From Streptomyces regalis (GTDB lineage Bacteria > Actinomycetota > Actinomycetes > Streptomycetales > Streptomycetaceae), in assembly GCF_001509475.1 (NCBI RefSeq), contig NZ_LLZG01000209.1, positions 1 to 64,000 on the forward strand: a stretch of 64,000 nucleotides of DNA, written 5' to 3'. The notes below the pieces were generated by a model. It saw only the letters and a list, made by a program, of their open reading frames with translations. It searched no databases and was not told where the DNA came from. Made by a program: the position numbers and the translations under genes. Below, one piece after another: positions 23,816 through 31,814 of the stretch. How positions within the stretch are numbered: position 1 is the stretch's first letter; each line of letters opens with the position of its first letter.

Positions 23816-24466
23816 GTGATGGGCACGGCGGAGCGGCGCGAGGCGCCCGAGGACAGGGCGGCTGCGCGCGTGACGGCGAGGCGCAGCCCCGAGGCGCTGG
23901 ATCGCGACATTCCGGCGGACGGACGCCGGGCCATGGGCGGCCACGAGGTGCCGGTGGGCGCGAGTGCGGTGACGGCGGACGAGCGCAACGTTCCGGACGG
24001 CTCCGAAGGCATGGCGGCGACTGGCGAGAGCATGGCCGGGGCCGCCCGCGACTGGGCGGCCCAAGTGCGTTCGGCGTACCGGCCGTTGTGGGTCGAGGAG
24101 CCCGCCCGGCGGCGCCGGATCCCGGATCCGGTGCGGACGGCGTCGGTGCGCGCGGTGCTGATCATCGCGGTGACGCTGATACAGGCGATGGTGGCCTTCC
24201 TGTGCACCCTGGCGGGGTCGTGGCTGGCGTTTCCGATGCTGATCAGCAGTGTGGTCAGCACGGTGGTGGCCACCTGGGGCGCGCTCGACGTCTGGGTGAC
24301 CCGCCAGGTGTGGAACCAGCGCAATGGCGTGGTCTCGACGCCGAGCAGCACGGCGCGCGCCCTGCGACGCGAGCGCCGCCGGGCGCGACGGCAGACGCGG
24401 GAGGCCGAGCGCGCTCAGGAGCGAATACGCCATCGGGGCGGGGCCGGCCAGCTGTCGCATTCCTGA
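23816..24466 (+). CDS. conserved membrane protein, two transmembrane helices
   Basis: I do not recognise this 216-residue protein. The first 100 residues are polar and probably disordered. Two hydrophobic helices follow (about 112-134 and 138-158, around LIQAMVAFLCTLAG and LISSVVSTVVATWG), then a very basic arginine-rich C-terminus. GGGGAG at 23803-23808 suits a GTG at 23816; the ATG at 23819 is an equally possible start. It is divergent from cvnA, and nothing links it functionally to its neighbours. Confidence 0.7.
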   Translation: MMGTAERREAPEDRAAARVTARRSPEALDRDIPADGRRAMGGHEVPVGASAVTADERNVPDGSEGMAATGESMAGAARDWAAQVRSAYRPLWVEEPARRRRIPDPVRTASVRAVLIIAVTLIQAMVAFLCTLAGSWLAFPMLISSVVSTVVATWGALDVWVTRQVWNQRNGVVSTPSSTARALRRERRRARRQTREAERAQERIRHRGGAGQLSHS

Positions 24467-24944
24467 GCGCGGTTGAACGACAAAGGACCGGGGGCTGACG
24501 GACGGGCCCCAGTGGCTCTGCCAAGCCAGCTTGAGCCGGGTGCAGGGTGCCCTGGCCTGGGCCCCGGGTCCGTTGAGCGGTCCCGCAGCGGTCGGCCCGG
24601 CACCAGGTCGACGGAGAGTTCGGCAGTCGTCCTGCCGTCCCGTTCGTGCAGGGCGAGGATCCCCTCGCCGACTGATGCGCCGTCGGCGAGTGCGCCTTCG
24701 GTGAGCGCGCCTTCGGCGACGTGGGCCGTGTCCCCGCCCTGGCCTCGGCCCGCGAGCTGGCCGCAACCCGACCGAGCAGGCCCCGCGCGCCGTCGGCGCC
24801 GGCATCGTCGGCTGTTGTTCGCCGTCGAGCTGAGCGCGCGGCTGGACCGACGTCACGACCCTCGAAGAGGCCCCTTGCCCACCCCGGCAGCTCCGACTCG
24901 CACGCATCCGGTCTCGTGTTCCGGACGAGTCCGTCCAAGAGGCT
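24467..24944. other. stretch without an intact gene
   Basis: No open frame here looks like a complete protein. On the minus strand, 24560-24700 reads as plausible protein (DGASVGEGILALHERDGRTT, then ELSVDLVPG) but has no recognisable start or full domain. It may be the broken end of a lost gene. The region adjoins clear gene remnants on its right. Confidence 0.4.
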
Positions 24945-25310
24945 CGGGTTGATCAATGTGTCCTTGTGTGAGTGGCGGGGCTACGCCTGGGCATGCCTGG
25001 CTGGTGAGCCAGCCTCCTTCGAGGACCAGCGTCGTGTACGCCACCTTCGAATGCCCCGGCGACGCGACCGCGATGGAGCACTACGGCACCGAGCGCCTCG
25101 CCGTCGGCAAAGGCATCACCCATGACGTGAAGGCCAACTGGAAGCTGATCGTCGAGAACTTCATGGAGTGCCAGCGCTGCGCCACCATCCGCCCCCACTG
25201 ACAGACGTGACGTGCTTCCGAAGTTCACGGACGGCTACGCGGCCCAGTACTACGTCGGTCACGGCGCCGAGTTCGGCGAGGAGGTCCGGGGCGGATGTCT
25301 CCAAGTCCGT
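24945..25310 (+). pseudogene. remnant of a Rieske-type ring-hydroxylating oxygenase alpha subunit
   Basis: Three frames must be joined to read family sequence: EWRGYAWACLAGEPASFED, then DVKANWKLIVENFMEC followed by a stop at 25199-25201, then GYAAQYYVGHGAEFGEEV. NWKLIVENFMECYHC is characteristic of Rieske oxygenases close to the glycine-betaine demethylase GbcA. Here the YHC of the iron site has become QRC. The N-terminal Rieske [2Fe-2S] domain and most of the C-terminus are missing. Several frameshifts and a stop show it is dead. The 3' end merges into an aldehyde dehydrogenase fragment. Confidence 0.85.
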
Positions 25311-25589
25311 CGAGTTGTTCCACCGACTGAACGTGAGGACACGATCCACGGACTCGCCGCGCCGTGCGGACGAGCGACGAGGCCAGGGGCCGCACGCGTC
25401 GTGACCACGCTGCGGCTCGGCGCGGTCTGGATCAACGACTACCACCCCTATGTGCCGCAGGCCGAGTGGGGCGGCTTCAAGCAGTCCGGCTTCGGACGCG
25501 AACTCGGGTCCTCGGGGCTCACCGAATTCCGCGTGGCGAAGCACATCTGGCGCTGGACCAATCCCTCTCTGCAGGGGTGGTTCGCCTGA
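25311..25589 (+). pseudogene. remnant of an aldehyde dehydrogenase C-terminus (betaine aldehyde dehydrogenase-like)
   Basis: From about 25395 to the stop at 25587 the frame reads LRLGAVWINDYHPYVPQAEW and GGFKQSGFGRELGSSGL, then VAKHIWRW. This is the conserved C-terminus of betaine-aldehyde-type dehydrogenases. Upstream, EDTIHGLA matches the DTIYGLA block of the same family. The NAD-binding region and catalytic cysteine are absent. A deletion therefore joined this piece to the Rieske remnant. The natural stop is preserved. Confidence 0.85.
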
Positions 25590-25649
25590 CACCCGGGTAG
25601 CAGCCGCTCACCACCCGTCTCATTTATCCCGGCACCCACCCGAGCCGTC

Positions 25650-25970
25650 CCCTCCCCTTTCCCCGGCCCACGAGGAGTCCGCTATGGGAGCCCGCGGGCG
25701 ACGGCAAGTTCTCCCTGGGACGGTGGGGGCTGCTGGTCAACATCGTCGCCGTGGTGTGGGGGGCGCGGGCATGACGCTCAACCTGATCTGGCCGCGCGCC
25801 TCGGTCTACAACGCGACGGCTCCGTACCACTGGTACCTGCAATGGGGCGCGGTGCTCTTCGTCGCCGTCATCGCGGGCGGCGGTTTCGCCTACTACTGGT
25901 TCGTCCAGCGGCACCGGACGGGAGTCCTCGCCGAGCACAGCCCGGAGGGCTCGGCCACGACGACCGAAGA
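25650..25970 (+). pseudogene. remnant of the C-terminus of an APC-type amino-acid permease
   Basis: GKFSLGRWGLLVNIVAVVWG in one frame continues after a frameshift near 25760 as MTLNLIWPRASVYNATAPYH and WYLQWGAVLFVAVIAGG. Together these match the last two membrane helices of APC-superfamily permeases. Everything upstream is missing. With the Rieske and dehydrogenase fragments it looks like the ruin of one choline/betaine utilisation operon, all on the plus strand. Confidence 0.8.
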
Positions 25971-26050
25971 GGTCAACTCCCCCTGGTTTTCGACGAGTTC
26001 GAACTCCAACACCCGTCCGGAACCGGTACTCAGGGTCGCGGACAGTTCGG

Positions 26051-29000
26051 TCATGGTGTCGGCGCGGGCCGTTTGAACATGCGTGTCGCCGTGATCTCGC
26101 TGTGCACGGTTTCCCCCGCCTGGGGCTGCTGCGGCAGTCCCGGGCGGAGGTGTTCCTCCACGCTGATGTACTTCAGGCCCGCCCTGAGGTCGGCGTCGTT
26201 GCGCAGTCGGATGACCAGCGGGAACTCCGCCAGCGCTGTCGTGTCGAACAGCCCTGTGGTGTACAGGAGTTGGACGCCGAGCGCGTCCGACACGGCTCGC
26301 TGCAGCTCCAGCAGGTAGGTCGCGTTGGCGCGCCCGATGGGGTTGTCCAGGAACAACGTGCCGGCGTGCCGGTGCTTGTCCCGGCCCCGGTCGTTCGACC
26401 GCAGTGCCGCCATCGTGCAGTACAAGGCGATGGCCGCCGTCAGCAGCTGACCACCGGAGAACACATCGCCCATCTGCCCGACGGGCACCCGCTCGGCACG
26501 CAGCACGGCGTCCGGCTTGAGAATCTCGACGGCAACACCCTTGGGCTGAAGCGCCGCAGCGACGCCGCGCAGCAGCAGGGACATACCGTCCCGCCGCATG
26601 TCCGAGTTCTTCTTCACCGCCGCCCGTGTCGCCTCGTCGATCACCTCGCCCAGCCGTTCGGTGAGAGTGGCCTGATCAGGCTCCTCGAAGCGGATGCGGA
26701 GGAACTCCTGCCCGGACCACTCGCCGAGCCCCTCGGGCAGCCGCGAGAGCCGCTGGGCGGACCGCAGGGTCGCCAGCGCCGACTCGACCAGGCCCCGGAG
26801 CCGGTCCACGATCGAGTCCCTGTTCCGCTCCAGCTGGGCCAACTCGTCGGTGAGCACGCGGAGTCGGGGCGCGAAGGCGTCCGCCCACTTCTGCGCGTGC
26901 TCGGGCAGCGCGGAGGCGGGCAGCTCGCGGATCTGCTGGCGGGCGGGGGTGCGGACCTGCTCGTAGCGCGTGGAGTTGGCGTGCCGTACGAGCACGTCAC
27001 TCGCCTCGCGTACGGCGGCCTCGGCAGCGGAGAGGTCGGCGGCACAGCCACGCAGCGAACGGCGGGACTCCGCGGCGGACTGCCGGGCCTCGTCGAGGCT
27101 GCCGGGGTAGGGCTCGGGCTCCTCCTGCTCCTCCTCGGAGATGTGCTCGCGCAGCAGGTCGCGCAGCATCGCGGCGACCTCGTCGAAGCCGCCCGCCGCG
27201 TCCTCGGCGGCGCGGTGCGCTTGGAGGAGCTCCGCGTGCGCCTCGCGGGCCTGCGTCAACGCCTCGGTACGAGAGGCGAGTTCGGCAGTCGCCGTGCGCA
27301 GCAGTGCCTGCGCGTGCTCGGCGTCGCGCGGCTGCAGTTCCTCGGACAGCTCGGTGTGCGCCTCACCGTCCTCAGGTGCATGCCGCTCGGCCTCGCCGCG
27401 CAGCCGACCGAGCTGCTCGCTCGCGCTGGACATACGGGTCTCCAGGAGCTGGACCAACTCCTCCGCGCGCGCGACGGCCGCCTGTCGGGAGGGCCCGTCG
27501 GAGCCGTCGGGTGACTGAAGGAGCTGTTCGGCCCGGGTGCGGACCTTGTTGCTCAGCCGGTCCAGCTCCGCGCGCGCCGCACTCTCGTCGCTCTCCGCGC
27601 GGGCCTGCTCGGCCCGCAGATCTGCGCCGACGCCGACCTTCTCGTACACCTGAGAGGCGGCCCGGTACGCCTCACGGAGCGCGGGCAGGGACGCCCTCGG
27701 GGCGTCCGTGTCGGTGTCCGGTACGTCGTCGGGGGCGCCCGCGATCTCCGAGCGCTCGGCGCGCAGGGCACGCGCGGTGCGGCGCGCGTCGTCGGCGGCG
27801 CGCTGGGCGGCACGACGGTCCTCGTCGGCGGCGCGGGCGCGCTCCAGGCAGGTCTGGGCGCGGGCCTCGGACTCGGTGGCCTCGTCGGCGAGTTCGCGCA
27901 GCTTGACCTGCCAGCCGGCCCGCTCGCGCAGCCGGAAGGCCAGCCCGGCCAGGGCGTCCGCGGCACGCCGGGCCTTCTGTGCGGCCTCCTGTCGCTCGTC
28001 GCGGACCTGGGCAGCCTCGGTGGCGGCTTCGTCGGCCTCGGCGCGTAGGGTCCGCGCCTCGGCCAGTTCGGCCTCGGACTCCTCGGCGAACGCGCGCGCG
28101 TCCCGGGCCGCCTGCGCCAGCTCGACCAGCCGCCCGGTCGGACAGCCGGTCCGCCACGAGGCGAGCCGCGCCGCCAGCTCCCGGTCCTTGCCGAGCCGCG
28201 CGGCGAGGGTGCGGATCTCCTCGTCCCGCTCGGTCGCCCGGGCGCGCAGCGCCTGCCGCTCCTCGTCAGCGGCGTGCTCATCGTGCATGGCGGGGTTCGG
28301 CGGTACGAGGAATACGTCAGGAGAGGGGCCGTGCTGGGAATCCGGCGCCGGGGTCGGGGCGAGCAGTGCGGCTGCCGTGCCGACCGCCACGGCGGACCGG
28401 GGCAGCAGTGCGGCGTCGCTCAGGACCTCGCGGGCACGCGCGTGCGTGTCGGGGTCGGTGATGATCACGCCGTCGACCAGTTCGGGCCGGGCGGCCAGCA
28501 CGCGGGCGTGGTCGGTGGGGTCGACCGCCTGGGCGAGGTAGCGCCAGCCCGGCAGCGCCGGGATGCCCTGCTCGCCCAGGAACTCCACGGTGGCGAGCAC
28601 GTCAGGGCCGGGCGGCAGCAGCCCGCCGTCACCGAGCGCGCCGAGGATCCGGGAGTCGTCGGCGGCTGCCGTACGCAGCTCGAAGAGCTGCCGCTCGGCA
28701 GCGGAGACGGTGCCGTCGAGCAGTTCGCGCAGCTCGTCGGCGAACCGGTCCAGCTCCTCCGGGGTGAGGGCGCCCTCGGCCGGGCTGCTCGAAGCGACGT
28801 CCTCCTGGCCTGCGCGCGCGGTCGTGCTCACCGCGCTGTCGTCACCCGTGCGAGGGCCGGGCACCGACCCTCGCTTCGTGCCGGACTCGCCGCTCAGGCC
28901 GAGCAGTTCGGCGAGCCGCTCCTCCGCCGCCAGCCCCTCGGCGAGCCGGCGCTCGGCGTCGTAGGAGCGCTCCGCGGCGGTCGCCGCGTCAGAAGCGCGG

Positions 29001-30733
29001 GCCGCCGTCAGCTCCGCACGGGACTCGGTCGAGGCCGCCTCGCGCGCGTGCTCCGAGGCGCGCCGGGAGGCCTCGCGCGCAGTGTCCCAGGCGGCGACGG
29101 CGGTCTTCTCGGCGTCGCTCGCGGCGAGGGCCGCGCGGGCGGGGTCGGCGTCGGGCGCACTGTCGTCGAGCCAGCCCGCGCGGACGGCCTCGGCGGTCTC
29201 CTGCTCGACCTCGGACAGCCGCTGCCGCAGATGCCCGACCTCACTGCGGGCCCGCTGCGCCTCCGTGGCGGCGGCGGTGGAGTCCCGGTACGCGGACTCG
29301 CTGACCTCCTGGAGCGCGGCGGACCGCTCCTCCCCCTCGTTGGCGAGGGTCTCGGCGCTCTCCGCGGCCGAGTGCAGGGCCCGTACGAGGTCGACGGCGG
29401 CCTTGGCACGGGCGGCGAGCGCGGGGGCCGCGTCCCGCTCGGCCTCCTGGATCGCGGCGGCCACGCGCGCGACGCGGTCGGCGGCGGCGCGGTGCCGCAG
29501 GACGGCCTCGGCGGCCTGCCAGGCGGAGTGCAGGGTGCGCGCCTCGGCGAACTCGCGCTTCTGCGCGGCTGCCGACTTCTCGGCCGCCGCGAGCGCCAAC
29601 GAGGCGTGCCGGTAGGCGAGTTCGGCGGCGATCAGCGCGCTGCGCTCGCGCGCCGCCTCGGAGTGAGTCACGGCGTACGCGGCGGCGGTGACCCGCTGGG
29701 CGAGGTCCGCGGCCCGCACTCGCTCCTGGACACCCCGCGCGGACAGGCGCCGGGCCAGCGTCCGGGTCCGCCGCTCGGCACCGGCGTGGATGTCACGCGC
29801 GCGTGAGCGTGCCTCGGCGGCTTCGACGATCCGCCCGAGCAGGTCGACGGACCCGGCGGTGAAGTCCCGTTCGGCGATCAGCTCGGCGCGTCGGCCCAGC
29901 TTGTTGCCGAACCCGCTGACCAGGTCGGCGAGGCCGTCGGTGTCGCGCGTGTCCGTGACGGCCCGCAGCAGCAGGTCGGTGAAGTCGGAGTCCTTCTTGA
30001 CCGCGAAGAGCCCTGCGGCCTCACCTTCGTCGGCGTTCATCTCCCGCTGGTAGCGGAAGAGTTCGGGGTCCAGGCCGAGGTCGCCGAGGTGCTCGATCCA
30101 CCGGTCGTGGATCTCCTCCCAGTGCACCTCCAGATGCGGATACGCCTTGCCCGCCTCCGTGATGGCGTCCCGGAAGCCCTTCATGGTGCGGCGGCGCCCC
30201 TGTGCGCCCGACTGGCCCTCGACGGGCGGCCGTACGACGGTGGACTCGGCGACGGGCAGGTTGTCCAGGCTCAGCCCGGGTCCCGGGCGGAAGGAGTACC
30301 AGGCCTCGGCGAACTTCCGCGGGTCGTTGGAGACCTGGCGCCCGCGCCACTCGCTCACCTTGCCGACCACGACGCACTCGCCGGTGAGCGTGTGCTGCCA
30401 CTCCAGCGCGACATGCCCGCAGTCGTCGGCGAGCAGGAACTTCCGCAGCACACCGGAGCTGGCGCCGCCGAGCGTGTTGCGGTGGCCCGGCAGCATCACG
30501 GAGAAGATCAGCTTGAGCAGTACCGACTTCCCACCGCCGTTCTCCAGGAAGAGCACCCCGGCGGGCGCCGGCCGGCGCGGCGGACCGACGGGCTCCTCCT
30601 CGAAGAACTCCGCCTGCGTCGGCGCGGGGTCGGGCACGGGCCCGCCGACACCGCGCAGGTCAAGCACGGTGTCGGCGTAGCGCGCACCGGCCGGCCCGAT
30701 GGAGTAGAGGCGGACCCGGGACAGCTCGTACAT
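26051..30733 (-). CDS. MukB/JetC-like SMC-type ATPase of a condensin-like operon
   Basis: This 1560-residue protein has the SMC plan. An N-terminal head carries Walker A ENGGGKS (Lys69). Two very long Ala/Glu/Arg-rich coiled-coil arms flank a hinge-like globular region near 720-860. The C-terminal head has the ABC signature FSGGQ (1425-1429) and Walker B LFLDNP (Asp1463). Such ATPases extrude DNA loops in MukBEF, MksBEF and Wadjet (JetABC) complexes. It is the last of three genes in the order kleisin, MukE-like, ATPase. No JetD/MksG nuclease gene lies on either side. Assignment to the superfamily is firm; whether it is a chromosomal condensin or an anti-plasmid complex is open. Confidence 0.85.
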   Translation of the reverse strand: MYELSRVRLYSIGPAGARYADTVLDLRGVGGPVPDPAPTQAEFFEEEPVGPPRRPAPAGVLFLENGGGKSVLLKLIFSVMLPGHRNTLGGASSGVLRKFLLADDCGHVALEWQHTLTGECVVVGKVSEWRGRQVSNDPRKFAEAWYSFRPGPGLSLDNLPVAESTVVRPPVEGQSGAQGRRRTMKGFRDAITEAGKAYPHLEVHWEEIHDRWIEHLGDLGLDPELFRYQREMNADEGEAAGLFAVKKDSDFTDLLLRAVTDTRDTDGLADLVSGFGNKLGRRAELIAERDFTAGSVDLLGRIVEAAEARSRARDIHAGAERRTRTLARRLSARGVQERVRAADLAQRVTAAAYAVTHSEAARERSALIAAELAYRHASLALAAAEKSAAAQKREFAEARTLHSAWQAAEAVLRHRAAADRVARVAAAIQEAERDAAPALAARAKAAVDLVRALHSAAESAETLANEGEERSAALQEVSESAYRDSTAAATEAQRARSEVGHLRQRLSEVEQETAEAVRAGWLDDSAPDADPARAALAASDAEKTAVAAWDTAREASRRASEHAREAASTESRAELTAARASDAATAAERSYDAERRLAEGLAAEERLAELLGLSGESGTKRGSVPGPRTGDDSAVSTTARAGQEDVASSSPAEGALTPEELDRFADELRELLDGTVSAAERQLFELRTAAADDSRILGALGDGGLLPPGPDVLATVEFLGEQGIPALPGWRYLAQAVDPTDHARVLAARPELVDGVIITDPDTHARAREVLSDAALLPRSAVAVGTAAALLAPTPAPDSQHGPSPDVFLVPPNPAMHDEHAADEERQALRARATERDEEIRTLAARLGKDRELAARLASWRTGCPTGRLVELAQAARDARAFAEESEAELAEARTLRAEADEAATEAAQVRDERQEAAQKARRAADALAGLAFRLRERAGWQVKLRELADEATESEARAQTCLERARAADEDRRAAQRAADDARRTARALRAERSEIAGAPDDVPDTDTDAPRASLPALREAYRAASQVYEKVGVGADLRAEQARAESDESAARAELDRLSNKVRTRAEQLLQSPDGSDGPSRQAAVARAEELVQLLETRMSSASEQLGRLRGEAERHAPEDGEAHTELSEELQPRDAEHAQALLRTATAELASRTEALTQAREAHAELLQAHRAAEDAAGGFDEVAAMLRDLLREHISEEEQEEPEPYPGSLDEARQSAAESRRSLRGCAADLSAAEAAVREASDVLVRHANSTRYEQVRTPARQQIRELPASALPEHAQKWADAFAPRLRVLTDELAQLERNRDSIVDRLRGLVESALATLRSAQRLSRLPEGLGEWSGQEFLRIRFEEPDQATLTERLGEVIDEATRAAVKKNSDMRRDGMSLLLRGVAAALQPKGVAVEILKPDAVLRAERVPVGQMGDVFSGGQLLTAAIALYCTMAALRSNDRGRDKHRHAGTLFLDNPIGRANATYLLELQRAVSDALGVQLLYTTGLFDTTALAEFPLVIRLRNDADLRAGLKYISVEEHLRPGLPQQPQAGETVHSEITATRMFKRPAPTP

Positions 30734-30790
30734 GGCGGACTCTCGTAAGTCTTCGTCTAAGTCTTGGTCGGATCAGGGAGGTTCGGGGCT

Positions 30791-31672
30791 TCAGGAGGAG
30801 TGGAACGGCAGCCCGGCATCGGCCACCAGCTCCAGGTCCTCCGTGTCCTCGGCGGGCAGCAGGCTCGGCGTGCCGTCGGTGACCGGGACCACGCCCAGCT
30901 CCAGCAGTTCGGCCATGGCGGCAGTGCCCGCCATGTCACGCACCTGGAGCTGGTAGCGGGCCGTGGTGCGGTACGTCCCGCCGCTGTCGTCGCCGGTGCG
31001 CTGCAGGAACCCGGAGTCGGTGAGGAAGGCGGCCGCCTTGCCGACGATGCCGGTGGTCGAACCGGCGAGTCTGCGCGCGTCCTTGGTGGCGCCGGTCGCG
31101 CTGCGTCTCACCCAGATCCGCCAGGCGGCCTCAAGGCCGGGCGCGTCCGTCGCGGGATCGGTGTTCTCGCCCTGCTCATCGGCACGCTCCTCCAGCCGTC
31201 GGCAGGCCTGGCGTACGAAGGCGTCGACACCGTTGACCGTCACGCGGCCGATGTAGCCGTCGTCGGCCAGGTCCTCGGGCCGCGGGAACGCCATGGCGGC
31301 GATGGCGAGATGCGCCAGCCCGTGCAGAAAGCGGTCGCTGCCGTCGGCGGACGTACGACGCGAGTAGTCGCCCATACGGACGGCGAACACGGAGTCCTCG
31401 GCGGCCGTCACGGCCATCCCCGCGCGCGGGGACACCTCCAGCACGACCAGTCCAAGACCGGCGGCCACGGCGTCCGCGAGCCGCGCGAACGGGGGGTCCT
31501 CCCGGTAGCGCCGCAGCAGCTCCGTGTACTCCTGGTCCCGCGCGGGCTGCAGTTTCGGCTGCAGCCCGAAGGCGACCAGCCGAGCCGCGTCGGCGGCGTC
31601 GGCGGGGGTGACGGAGGCCGTCGCCGACGGGGCGGCGGCCTCCGGCTCACTCCGATCGACGTGCTCGGTCAC
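30791..31672 (-). CDS. MukE/JetB-like subunit of the condensin-like operon
   Basis: This 293-residue protein has no obvious enzymatic motif. Its place between a helical kleisin-like protein and an SMC-type ATPase, and its predicted winged-helix composition (KAAAFLTDSGFLQRT, then YRTTARYQLQVRDMAG), suit a MukE/JetB/MksE subunit that bridges kleisin and DNA. The identification rests mainly on gene order and size. GTG at 31672 follows GGAG with 8-base spacing. The ATPase gene starts 57 bases downstream. A 9-base-period repeat lies directly upstream. Confidence 0.65.
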   Translation of the reverse strand: MTEHVDRSEPEAAAPSATASVTPADAADAARLVAFGLQPKLQPARDQEYTELLRRYREDPPFARLADAVAAGLGLVVLEVSPRAGMAVTAAEDSVFAVRMGDYSRRTSADGSDRFLHGLAHLAIAAMAFPRPEDLADDGYIGRVTVNGVDAFVRQACRRLEERADEQGENTDPATDAPGLEAAWRIWVRRSATGATKDARRLAGSTTGIVGKAAAFLTDSGFLQRTGDDSGGTYRTTARYQLQVRDMAGTAAMAELLELGVVPVTDGTPSLLPAEDTEDLELVADAGLPFHSS

Positions 31673-31689
31673 GGTTTCGGCTCCTTGCT

Positions 31690-31795
31690 GCGGTGTGGCG
31701 CGACACTGCCGTGTTGCGCAACGTTGCGATATTGCTCGATGTTGCGGTGTTGCTCGATGTTGCGGTGTGGCGCGACGCTGCGATGTTGCTCGTAC
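31690..31795. repeat. degenerate 9-bp tandem repeat between the kleisin and MukE-like genes
   Basis: About eleven units of roughly GATGTTGCG or GTGTTGCTC run in register. An exact 18-base unit (TTGCTCGATGTTGCGGTG) occurs twice in tandem (31732-31767). The segment beginning GTGTGGCGCGAC recurs 72 bases, or eight units, apart (31693 and 31765). It fills the intergenic space just before the ribosome site of the MukE-like gene. Confidence 0.85.
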
Positions 31796-31814
31796 GTACG
31801 GTTCTCGGCGCGGC

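Noticed and set aside
24255..24956. Minus-strand frame in the gene-poor region
   Set aside because: A short stretch near 24560-24700 looks protein-like, but there is no domain, no start and no family, so it was noted only as possible debris.
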